A stretch of 13,568 bases of DNA from JAWUWD01 sp034112085 (lineage in GTDB: Bacteria; Bacteroidota; Bacteroidia; Cytophagales; Cyclobacteriaceae): positions 1 through 13,568 of the forward strand of contig JAWUWD010000113.1 in the NCBI GenBank assembly GCA_034112085.1, written 5' to 3'. Positions 1-6,324 of the stretch are shown one piece after another. Position 1 is the stretch's first letter, and the number at the start of each line of letters is the position of its first letter. The notes under the pieces were generated by a model. The model saw only the letters and a list, made by a program, of their open reading frames with translations, was not told the DNA's origin and ran no database searches. Position numbers and translations under genes: made by a program.

Positions 1-914
1 TGAGACATGTGAGAGCTGGCTATAAAGTCAGTAGTACGCCGTTCCGTTATATAGCTACATCAGCAGCCATAGTATGGCAAAAATGCCAACCCGTTTTTGT
101 TGATATCGCTCCGCATTTTCTCACTATTGATGAAACCTTAATCGAAGCTGCGATTACACCAAAAAAAAAGGCCATCATGGCGACTCATGTTTTTGGCAAT
201 CCGTACAAGATTGAATTCATTGAAAAAATTACGAGAAATTATAATCTACTCGTAATTTATGACGGAGCACATGCGTTTGGTGTAAAATATAAAGGGGAAT
301 CTGTCTTCAAATATGGAGATATTAGTTCTTGCAGTTTTCACGCTACGAAGATATTTCATACGGCAGAAGGAGGAGCTATTTTTTGTTCTAATAAGGAGTT
401 ATTCAAGAAGTTGGATCATAGCATCAATTTTGGTCACCACGGACAATATGATTATAATTGTTCAGGAATAAACGCTAAAATATCTGAGCTTCATGCAGCC
501 ATGGGTTTGAGCGTTTTACCATCTATGAATCGAATATTTTCTAATCGCAATGGAATAATTCAACATTATAATGAACTCCTGGAATGGGATTTCATCAGGA
601 AAATAAAGATTAGAGAACATACTGAGTGGAACTACAGCTACTATCCGATTATTTCCAATGAAGAAAGTGATTTGCTAAGAGTTTTAGACGAGTTAGGAAA
701 ATCAGCTATTTTTCCTCGAAGGTATTTTAACCCCTCACTAAATACGGTGAGCTATTTGAAAGGCCAGAGTATGCCTGTCTCGGAATCTATTTCGAAACGA
801 ATACTATGCTTACCGCTATATTTTGAGCTTTCCTTAGAAGTCGTTAGAACAATTTGTAAAGTGTTGAATAGTGTCGTAAAAGCAGATGAAAAAAATTATT
901 TAGGAGTTGTATGA
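1..914 (+). CDS. DegT/DnrJ/EryC1/StrS-family sugar aminotransferase (VioA/WecE/FdtB-like), 5' end outside window
   Basis: This is probably a PLP-dependent transaminase that turns a dTDP-linked keto-deoxysugar into an amino-dideoxysugar in the cytoplasm, supplying a precursor for the surface polysaccharide. The frame is open to the left edge (codons R-H-V-R-A-G-Y-K-V). The GTG at position 9 is internal and roughly the first 70 residues of the family are missing. Counting from that GTG, visible family marks are TPFRYIATSAA (residues 10-20), the PLP-binding Asp in YDGAHAFGV (D85), the Schiff-base lysine in SFHATKIFHTAEGGAI (K114), and the subunit-contact segment GINAKISELHAAMG. The late motif FPRRYFNPSLNT and the ending ILCLPLY are typical of the VioA/FdtB branch. 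It overlaps the WbqC gene by 4 nt (ATGA), so the two are probably translationally coupled. The family is certain; the exact sugar substrate is an inference. Confidence 0.93.
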   Translation, partial: RHVRAGYKVSSTPFRYIATSAAIVWQKCQPVFVDIAPHFLTIDETLIEAAITPKKKAIMATHVFGNPYKIEFIEKITRNYNLLVIYDGAHAFGVKYKGESVFKYGDISSCSFHATKIFHTAEGGAIFCSNKELFKKLDHSINFGHHGQYDYNCSGINAKISELHAAMGLSVLPSMNRIFSNRNGIIQHYNELLEWDFIRKIKIREHTEWNYSYYPIISNEESDLLRVLDELGKSAIFPRRYFNPSLNTVSYLKGQSMPVSESISKRILCLPLYFELSLEVVRTICKVLNSVVKADEKNYLGVV

Positions 915-1666
915 TTACTGGAAAATTGGGTGTCATGCAAGCATATTTTTTACCATATCTAGGATATTTTCAATTGATCCAGGCGGTAGATAAGTTTATT
1001 GTTTACGGGAAGGTAAGCTTTCGGAAAAAAAGTTGGATCACACGTAATAGAATCCTTGATGCTGGAACGGGTTTACCTATCACTATCCAAGTACCCGTGA
1101 TGGGGAAGAGCTCTTCAAAACTTATAGAGCATGTGGGCATTGATAATAATCAAAATTGGCAGAGGAAATTAGTAGCTGTCATTTTTTACAACTATAAAAA
1201 GTCGCCTTACTTTAAAGAGATTTTTCCCTTTTTAGAAGATGTTATTAGTGTCCCAACCGACAGTCTACATGTGTTTAATGCATTTACAATTAGTAAAATT
1301 TGTGAGTTGTTATCCATTAAAACAGAACTTGTATTCGAGCATCCAGAATTTGAATTGCTAGAGAAAAACCTTAAATCAACGGAATTATCAAATGGTGTTG
1401 ATGTAAAAACGAGAAGAGTATTTGAAATCTGTGAACTCCATAATTTCTCCAACTATATTAACCCACCGGGCGGTGAAGAATTATATTCCAAAGACATATT
1501 TGAAGCGAACGGCTACTCTATCGGGTTTTTATTACCCGAGCTACCCGTTTATTCTCAATTCAATTTTGGCTACCAATCTCATTTATCAATTGTTGATGTT
1601 TTAATGCATAATGGTATTAATAAAACATCCAAAATGCTCAATGATTATAAAATCGTTTACCCTTGA
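911..1666 (+). CDS. WbqC-family protein
   Basis: This 251-residue protein carries the hallmarks of the WbqC family, found in O-antigen and capsule clusters; its biochemical role is not firmly established. The N-terminal signature MQAYFLPYLGYFQL is at residues 9-22 and the basic block RKKSWITRNRIL at about 38-50, both as in WbqC relatives. The middle has an acidic segment and the end is the short DYKIVYP tail. Length agrees with the family's usual 220-250 residues. The ATG at 911 overlaps the aminotransferase stop and has GGAG at 903-906 at fair spacing, so this start is well supported. There is no signal peptide or membrane segment, so it is probably cytoplasmic. Pairing with a VioA/FdtB-like transaminase suggests it helps make or transfer an amino-dideoxysugar, which is an inference. 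Its last 26 nt overlap the start of a second, truncated aminotransferase. Confidence 0.9.
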   Translation: MITGKLGVMQAYFLPYLGYFQLIQAVDKFIVYGKVSFRKKSWITRNRILDAGTGLPITIQVPVMGKSSSKLIEHVGIDNNQNWQRKLVAVIFYNYKKSPYFKEIFPFLEDVISVPTDSLHVFNAFTISKICELLSIKTELVFEHPEFELLEKNLKSTELSNGVDVKTRRVFEICELHNFSNYINPPGGEELYSKDIFEANGYSIGFLLPELPVYSQFNFGYQSHLSIVDVLMHNGINKTSKMLNDYKIVYP

Positions 1667-1862
1667 ATCAACCAATGCAGGTCCTGAAAAAGAGCTTTTT
1701 GATACATCTCTAAGTCTAGCTTGGGAAAGCAAGTTGCTTACAAGTAATGGTCAGTTGGCTGTTCTTTCGAAAAAGAGAATTAAAGATTTCTTCGCTCTCG
1801 ATAATATTATATTAACGAATAATGGCACTACTCCATTACTGATAGCCTTGAAAAAGTTGGGG
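1641..1862 (+). pseudogene. N-terminal stub of a second VioA/WecE-type sugar aminotransferase
   Basis: Starting at the ATG at 1641, inside the end of the WbqC gene, 74 codons read like the N-terminus of a DegT-family sugar aminotransferase. The stretch around residues 30-40, SKLLTSNGQLAVLSKKR, matches the family pattern of a W/L-L-T-N-N-G segment. NIILTNNGTTPLLIALKKLG at 55-74 matches the family segment where a small-residue/N-G-T motif binds the PLP phosphate region. After codon 74 the similarity stops: the frame runs on to a stop at 2001-2003 only because it reads the antisense of the neighbouring dioxygenase remnant. The active-site Asp and Lys are therefore absent and the stub cannot be a working enzyme. 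The 26-nt overlap with the WbqC gene suggests it was once the next gene of that operon. The family call comes from motif recognition; the truncation is seen directly. Confidence 0.72.
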
Positions 1863-1868
1863 TCTCGT
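1857..1868. other. Breakpoint joining aminotransferase stub (+) and TauD/TfdA remnant (-)
   Basis: Left of about 1862 the plus strand reads as aminotransferase (ending A-L-K-K-L-G). Right of it the minus strand reads as dioxygenase (N-V-F-K-K-T-A-N-E-E-R-D). Neither gene continues across. The two coding senses meet 3' to 3' without intergenic space, which points to a deletion or inversion joint and not to normal gene ends. No insertion sequence, target duplication or long inverted repeat is visible at the joint. The exact base cannot be fixed without an alignment to intact relatives; the uncertainty is about 10 bases. Confidence 0.6.
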
Positions 1869-2357
1869 TCTTCATTAGCCGTCTTCTTAAACACATTTAG
1901 TACGATGAAAGGAAAATCCGTTTCTCTTAGAATTCTTTCGGTTTCATTTCCATTATTTGACGCTCTCTGCTCCTTCAGAATTTCTTCAAGACTCAGTAGG
2001 TAAGATATCACTCCTCCACATTTAGCTTTTTTTAATGTCAGCAAACCCAAATAATCTTCCGGGTAGTGGCTGTATTGACTATCCATATGTAGCTATGCTC
2101 GGAGTAGGTTTTAATGAAACTCTTCGATTTCGGGTTGGATTTGATATCCCAAACAATAGATCCACCTGCGTCATGTGATATGGGAGTGCCGATGAGTTCA
2201 CAATACTGATTGAAGACATCCTTAACCGATTCTAAATCGTCCTCTTCATGTTATTTTGTTTTGATGATGCAATAGCCTCTTTGTATTAGTTCACTGAGAA
2301 CCTGGCCTTTTGTCTCAGTGTTTACTTCTTGAATTTCCTGATATATAATCCTCTAAA
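1862..2357 (-). pseudogene. TauD/TfdA-type Fe(II)/2-oxoglutarate dioxygenase, degraded
   Basis: Reading the minus strand leftwards from about 2348, one frame gives Q-E-I-Q-E-V-N, then LIQRGYCIIKTK, a TAA stop (2251-2253), and then C-E-L-I-G-T-P-I-S-H-D-A-G-G-S-I-V-W-D-I up to the residues E-H-S at 2092-2100. The frame then shifts at 2090-2091. The next frame continues HMDSQYSHYPEDYLGLLTLK, then AKCGGVISYLLSLEEIL and RETDFPFIVLNVFKKTANEE, and dies at about 1862. These are successive blocks of TauD/TfdA-like oxygenases (clavaminate synthase-like fold), in which H-T-D-S-Q-Y holds the iron ligands His and Asp. The gene thus has a stop, a frameshift directly before the HxD motif, no clear start codon and no C-terminal part with the distal His and Arg. 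It follows the glycosyltransferase on the same strand and probably ended that operon. In life it would have hydroxylated a small substrate or sugar precursor; the substrate is unknown. Confidence 0.75.
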
Positions 2358-2358
2358 T

Positions 2359-3417
2359 TTAATGAGTTAAATGAGTCTTGATTTTTTTTACCTTAAAAGA
2401 GATGTATATTAAATTATTTATTATTTCGATCATTGCGACAAGTCCTTCTCTAATCACGTCAAACTTTTGAGATGAGTACTTAGTTGCGATCTTGATGAGT
2501 CTAAATTCGATTTGCCTGTTTACAAAAGCAGTTCTCAAAAAGGTATGCATACAGAAATAGATAAGGAATTTACGAATATGCTTATCATCCTGGTTTTTCT
2601 GCTCGTAATAGTCCAAAAGGTATTTTAGGGAGCTAATGGTTAGATCCGCCTGTTTTGGACGATTAAATGTGCTAAAGATTCCAGATTGATGTAATCTATA
2701 AACTTCAGGCTCTATTTCGGAGATATAATATGCCTTGCCATATTGACTTAATTTTCCTTTAAGCATCAGATCTCCTAGCAAAATATCTCTCATTTTTTCA
2801 TCAAACTTTTCAAGCAAGCCGTTTCTAAAAACATTGGAGACTGTTGGGATATTGGCTTTTAAAATTTCACCCTGCGACACAGATTTGTTTTTTTTCCATT
2901 TGATGGCAGGACGCACATGCATTGTGTTAGTATCAGCAATAAGTCGATTAAAATTGGAGAATGCCATAACGTAATCATCATTATGCTCAAGGAATTGCAC
3001 CTTTTTAGCCAATGATTTTGAATCACACCAGTAATCATCTGCTTCACATATTGCCATGTATTTTGTGTTAATCAGGAAGTTGGCATAGACCGAATTAAAG
3101 AGCCCACTGGGCTTTCCATTCGTATGAATATTATTTTCTCTGGAGTTTAGGAGAAGCCTGATGCGGTCAGGAAATTTTTCAGCATATTCTAAACATATTT
3201 CCCGGGTTCCATCACTTGATTCATCTTCGGCAATGAGTATGTCAAATTCACAATCTGTTTGCTGCATCAGTATGCTTTCCAGGCACTGCCTAATGTATGG
3301 AGCATGGTTGTATGCCACTACCTTAACCGTTACCAGCGCAGGACGCTTATGACAATTATTAGGGTATTCCTCTACCGGTTTTTTCTGGTAGTTAATTTTG
3401 AATTCTTCAAATGTCAT
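2359..3417 (-). CDS. Family 2 (GT-A) glycosyltransferase
   Basis: This 352-residue protein has the GT2 nucleotide-sugar fold at its N-terminus. VTVKVVAYNHAPYIRQCLES is at residues 29-48, the first acidic motif IAEDESSDGT at 62-71, and the DxD-like metal site CEADDYW at 124-130, followed by KKVQFLEHND. The remainder is less conserved and probably binds the acceptor. A hydrophobic, basic C-terminal stretch (about 330-352) may touch the inner membrane. It would add one sugar to the lipid-linked repeat unit on the cytoplasmic side. The ATG at 3417 overlaps the stop of the PhyH-like gene by 4 nt (ATGA), showing they were one operon. It is the only member of this minus-strand group without stops or frame breaks. 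Its donor and linkage cannot be read. Because its upstream partners are broken, it may be poorly expressed now. Confidence 0.9.
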   Translation of the reverse strand: MTFEEFKINYQKKPVEEYPNNCHKRPALVTVKVVAYNHAPYIRQCLESILMQQTDCEFDILIAEDESSDGTREICLEYAEKFPDRIRLLLNSRENNIHTNGKPSGLFNSVYANFLINTKYMAICEADDYWCDSKSLAKKVQFLEHNDDYVMAFSNFNRLIADTNTMHVRPAIKWKKNKSVSQGEILKANIPTVSNVFRNGLLEKFDEKMRDILLGDLMLKGKLSQYGKAYYISEIEPEVYRLHQSGIFSTFNRPKQADLTISSLKYLLDYYEQKNQDDKHIRKFLIYFCMHTFLRTAFVNRQIEFRLIKIATKYSSQKFDVIREGLVAMIEIINNLIYISFKVKKIKTHLTH

Positions 3418-4304
3418 TGCGGTACACTCTCGATTAAAAGTGGGAATATATTTTCATCAGTATAGTCTGGATCGCCATTAGATTCCTTTTTACAAAGTTG
3501 GTCATACCCGATCACAATAGGGCTTCCATCTTTTTTATAAGTCTTTTGGTAGGCATTATTCATATCCTGAAAATGAACCGCCAGAGCTAAACGGTTTACC
3601 TTGCTGGTATTGGCAAAGCTACTATGAATAGTATGCCCATTATGGAAACATACCTGTCCTCTTTTTACAGTCATTGGCACTTTGACATTATAAGGCCTGT
3701 TTTTCTTCGGGTACTCCTCGAAGCTTTGCAAATTCTGATTGTTGAAAGAAAAAAATGATTTAAGTGCGGCATCATCCTTCTAAAGCAGACTTTCATCAAG
3801 ATATACCAATGGACCCATGTCAATCTCACAATCTTGTAAGGGGATCCATGCAGTAAGCATGGGATGTACAAGTGGGCCAATATGCCTTGCCTGAATGCCA
3901 ACTATTCCCTTACTTTTTTGTTTTTCCGGAGTTTTCATCAATAGCGAATCAGCAAAAAATCTAGTACCAGAAGTTCTGGCTAATAAGGCGGCAGTTCCCG
4001 TGATTAGTGGGTGAAAGCCAAGGTTTTGCAATTCCTTTTTTCTGAGCGTAACGAACTCATTGTTCTTAATTGCCTGATCTTCATTAAAATCATCATCAGC
4101 TATTCGTGATTGTGCGCTTAGCATAAAATCGGTTTTGCCTTGATAAAAATCTTTGACCCCATCGAGCGCAGCGTAAAGCACCTGATCGCAGATCATTTTT
4201 GGACTTATATGCCACCCTTTTTTTTCGTAATTGGATATTTGCTCATCATTTGGCAAGTGTTCCATTATTTCTTCTGGTAAGTCAGCAAAACTTAAGGCTC
4301 TCAT
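3414..4304 (-). pseudogene. Phytanoyl-CoA dioxygenase (PhyH)-family oxygenase, inactivated
   Basis: Read as one frame from the ATG at 4304, this gives 296 codons interrupted by a single TAG at 3780-3782; the same frame continues after it to the TGA at 3414. The parts match PhyH-family Fe(II)/2-oxoglutarate oxygenases: RFFADSLLMKTPEKQ (residues 115-129), MLTAWIPLQDCEIDMGPLVY (149-168), then after the stop VKRGQVCFHNGHTIHSS and NRLALAVHFQD, which carry the distal His and the 2-oxoglutarate Arg. Residues 137-148 are not family-like. The neighbouring frame over 3859-3900 does read WHSGKAYWPTCTSH, the expected iron-site segment, but with Gly in place of the HxD aspartate. So the iron site is displaced by two compensating indels and mutated. 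It starts 1 nt after the ATP-grasp-like frame and overlaps the glycosyltransferase by 4 nt. In its intact form it probably hydroxylated a sugar, lipid or amino-acid substituent. Confidence 0.85.
3780..3782 (-). other. In-frame amber stop inside the PhyH-like gene
   Basis: The minus strand reads D-E-S-L-L-TAG-K-D-D-A-A-L-K-S-F-F in one unbroken frame. Downstream codons continue the family sequence, so this is a point nonsense change, not the natural end. In relatives this place follows the G-P-L-x-x-x-x-G-S-H block. Pyrrolysine decoding is not known from Bacteroidota, and the gene has other lesions, so inactivation is the simplest reading. Confidence 0.8.
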
Positions 4305-4305
4305 A

Positions 4306-4743
4306 TCATATAAATTTATTGTGATAGCTTAGATTATGAATGTCATTATCGTTTTTAAGTATGACCGAAGATGCTTTTCTGTGGTCTACTTTGTTAATGA
4401 CAGGAAAGGATAAAGTCCTGAAGTCTCCAAATCCGTAGTAACTATCATTTAAAAAGAGTAAAGTTCCTGTCACGTAATCATTAAATACCTGGTCTTTGAT
4501 GGCTCCTTTGATTGTCTGTTGGGGAACCCATTCTTGAAAGGTCATGTCTTCAAGATTTTCACTCATTATGGCCTGCCAATCATCTTCTTCCATGGTAATA
4601 CCGGCAAAAACACTTTGACTTTTACCAAATGCTCGGTGTTTTACAATCCAATGATTTTTCTGATTAAGGATATTCTGCATGGGTAGGTCTGCTTGCTGAA
4701 AAGTAAAGGTAGGAATATAAAATGCTCTGAATTCAAGGGGCTG
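4306..4743 (-). pseudogene. C-terminal fragment of an ATP-grasp-like ligase (5'-truncated)
   Basis: The frame opens after a TGA at 4744-4746 and runs to a TGA at 4306-4308. The only ATG (4680) leaves 124 residues, but the sequence before it (EFRAFYIPTFTFQQAD) already looks like protein of the same family, so the gene has lost its 5' part. WIVKHRAFGKSQSVFAGITM (residues 12-31 from that ATG) resembles the ATP-grasp strand-lysine-loop that holds the nucleotide. FQEWVPQQTIKGAIKDQVF and VTGTLLFLNDSYYGFGDFRT resemble the later E/Q-E-x-V-P and domain-closing strands of circularly permuted ATP-grasp enzymes such as glutathionylspermidine-synthase-like proteins. Such enzymes join a carboxylate to an amine using ATP. 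It sits 1 nt before the PhyH-like start, so both belonged to one operon. The family call rests on motif shape alone and could be wrong; the missing N-terminal domain is clearer. Confidence 0.45.
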
Positions 4744-5090
4744 TCATGATTATGATGTTTGGACTAATTTGATTCTAAAATACGGGAATGCCAAAAGAAG
4801 AAATACGTGTACTTATGTGAAATGTGAACCAGACAAATATTAGAGCATTAGCCATGGTTCAAATGTATTTGACGGGTATTATTCTTGTTATCAAAATACA
4901 AGTACTTGATAATACAATCACAGCAATCAAGTCGACTATTGATTATATTGAAAGCTCAGAAAAAGACAATTTCATTGCGTAGATTTTTGATATCTTTACG
5001 AGAATTGGGTCTTCAGTCAATGTTGACCCGTATTTCAAAGGAAAGATTCCCTAAATCAAACTGCTTATATAAGGTATTCTTGGTTCCACG
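4744..5090. other. Gene-free stretch with a possible decayed plus-strand reading frame
   Basis: These 347 bases hold no intact gene. On the plus strand the frame from 4821 (ATG at 4854) is open to 5051 except for one TAG at 4980-4982, and ends at TAA 5052-5054. Its translation looks protein-like, with TITAIKSTIDYIESSEKDNF before the stop and FDIFTRIGSSVNVDPYFKG after it. I do not recognise a family. It may be the end of a gene lost in the same rearrangement that cut the ATP-grasp-like gene, or it may be chance. The promoter of the following glycosyltransferase must lie here or farther upstream, but I cannot point to a convincing Bacteroidota -33/-7 pair. Confidence 0.35.
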
Positions 5091-6269
5091 ATGCAAATGA
5101 AGGTATTATTAATAAATGATTTTGAATATGAGGGTGGAGCAGAAAAGGTCTTCAGAGATACTAAAGAAATATTAAAAGAACAATTTGAGATACGCTCTTA
5201 CGTAGGTAGTAAAAGACACAAACTAAAAAAAAACCCATTACAATACCTCTACTCTACTCCGCACAAGAAGCAAATTCGAAACGTACTTGACGACTTTCAA
5301 CCTGAAATTATTCACATTCATGCTTTCTCGCATATTCTTTCTCCATCAATATTCCAATCAATTAGAAAATACAAGCAAGCGGCAAATAAAAATGTAAAAG
5401 TTGTTTATACGGCCCATGATCATCAACTGATTTGCCCAAGTAGCGGGTATTTTCAATATAAAAAGAAGAAGCTTTATCCGCTCCTTACTAAAGTTCCACA
5501 CTGGTTGCAAATGTTTCGGATGAGACTCGATAACAGATCTTTTCTACACAGTTGGCTCAAAAAAATGCAATGGCTCATTGGTAATAAAATAGTCAGGATA
5601 GGGCAAGTAATAGATTTGATTATCACACCCAGTTATTACATGAAGGAAATGATAGAACAGGGTTTTGAAGGGGAGATCAGGATGATTAGAAATCCAATAG
5701 AGCTGAATATAAGATCAACAAAAGCAGTAAACAAAGGTCCGGCTAGAATGGCCTTTATTGGAAGGCTTTCACATGAGAAAGGTCTGGTTGGTTTTTTAAA
5801 TCATTTGGCTGACATAGAGGAACAGGGGTATCAGTTGGATATTATTGGAGAAGGCACTGAAAAATCGGCCATCGAGCAAGTTATTTACGAGCGGTCGCTC
5901 AGTAATCGTGTTACCATGTTGGGATCGATAGAACATTCTATTCTTATGAAAAAACTTTCGGACTGCTATGAAGTTATTGTTTTACCTTCAATTTGCTATG
6001 AGAATGCGCCCCTTTCATTGGTGGAAGCGGCGAATGCAGGTCTATCTATATTAGCATCTAATCTCGGAGGGATAAAAGAAATATCAGATATTTGTGGGGA
6101 CAATTTTTTGTTTGACCCTAATTCCATGACATCTATTAAGGAACAACTGCATTTATGTCTGAATCATTTGAAAACAGGGCAGCCAAAACTTAATGTTATT
6201 ACGGATTTTTCTTCAGAGTACTACAAGAAGCAGGTAAGCCAGGCATATCTTAGCGTATTACGAGAGTAG
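5091..6269 (+). CDS. Family 4 (GT-B) glycosyltransferase
   Basis: This 392-residue retaining glycosyltransferase has two Rossmann-like halves. The N-terminal acceptor domain begins MKVLLINDFEYEGGAEKVF, with the glycine loop at residues 15-20, and includes IIHIHAFSHILSPSI (73-87) and the AHDHQLICPSSGY segment (108-120). The C-terminal donor domain starts at RMAFIGRLSHEKG (219-231) and has the EX7E pair E304 and E312 in ENAPLSLVE, followed by NLGGIKEI. It would add a sugar to the undecaprenyl-linked repeat unit at the cytoplasmic face. The start is either the ATG at 5091 or the one at 5097; neither has a strong ribosome-binding site. It stands first in a plus-strand series (GT4, Wzy, GT4, WcaJ-like transferase). 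Its length is normal and it has no visible lesion. The sugar it transfers cannot be told. Confidence 0.92.
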   Translation: MQMKVLLINDFEYEGGAEKVFRDTKEILKEQFEIRSYVGSKRHKLKKNPLQYLYSTPHKKQIRNVLDDFQPEIIHIHAFSHILSPSIFQSIRKYKQAANKNVKVVYTAHDHQLICPSSGYFQYKKKKLYPLLTKVPHWLQMFRMRLDNRSFLHSWLKKMQWLIGNKIVRIGQVIDLIITPSYYMKEMIEQGFEGEIRMIRNPIELNIRSTKAVNKGPARMAFIGRLSHEKGLVGFLNHLADIEEQGYQLDIIGEGTEKSAIEQVIYERSLSNRVTMLGSIEHSILMKKLSDCYEVIVLPSICYENAPLSLVEAANAGLSILASNLGGIKEISDICGDNFLFDPNSMTSIKEQLHLCLNHLKTGQPKLNVITDFSSEYYKKQVSQAYLSVLRE

Positions 6270-6324
6270 ATAGAAATGAAGCTAAATACCAATGTTTTTT
6301 TCGTTTTAGTTTGATAACATATTC

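Noticed and set aside
9..11. GTG as the start of the left-edge aminotransferase
   Set aside because: The frame stays open to the window edge and the family needs about 70 more N-terminal residues, so this GTG is internal.
1611..2003. A complete hypothetical protein of 130 residues on the plus strand
   Set aside because: Only codons from 1641 to 1862 look like protein of a known family; the remainder is antisense of the dioxygenase remnant.
3161..3465. Plus-strand frames opposite the GT2 gene
   Set aside because: They are antisense to a clearly conserved glycosyltransferase N-terminus and have no start signals or known motifs.
3780..3782. TAG read as pyrrolysine or a programmed readthrough
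   Set aside because: No pyrrolysine system is known in Bacteroidota, no stem-loop context is evident, and the gene carries further lesions.
3671..3901. A 76-residue minus-strand gene
   Set aside because: It is a shadow frame of the PhyH-like gene with no family similarity of its own.
4885..5100. A 71-residue plus-strand gene overlapping the GT4 start
   Set aside because: Low-complexity, Ser/Leu/Arg-rich translation with no family features; another frame in the same region looks more protein-like.
6276..6314. A 12-codon leader peptide (M-K-L-N-T-N-V-F-F-V-L-V) before the Wzy-like gene
   Set aside because: It looks like the beginning of a membrane protein but is in another frame and too short to judge; no regulatory structure supports a leader peptide.
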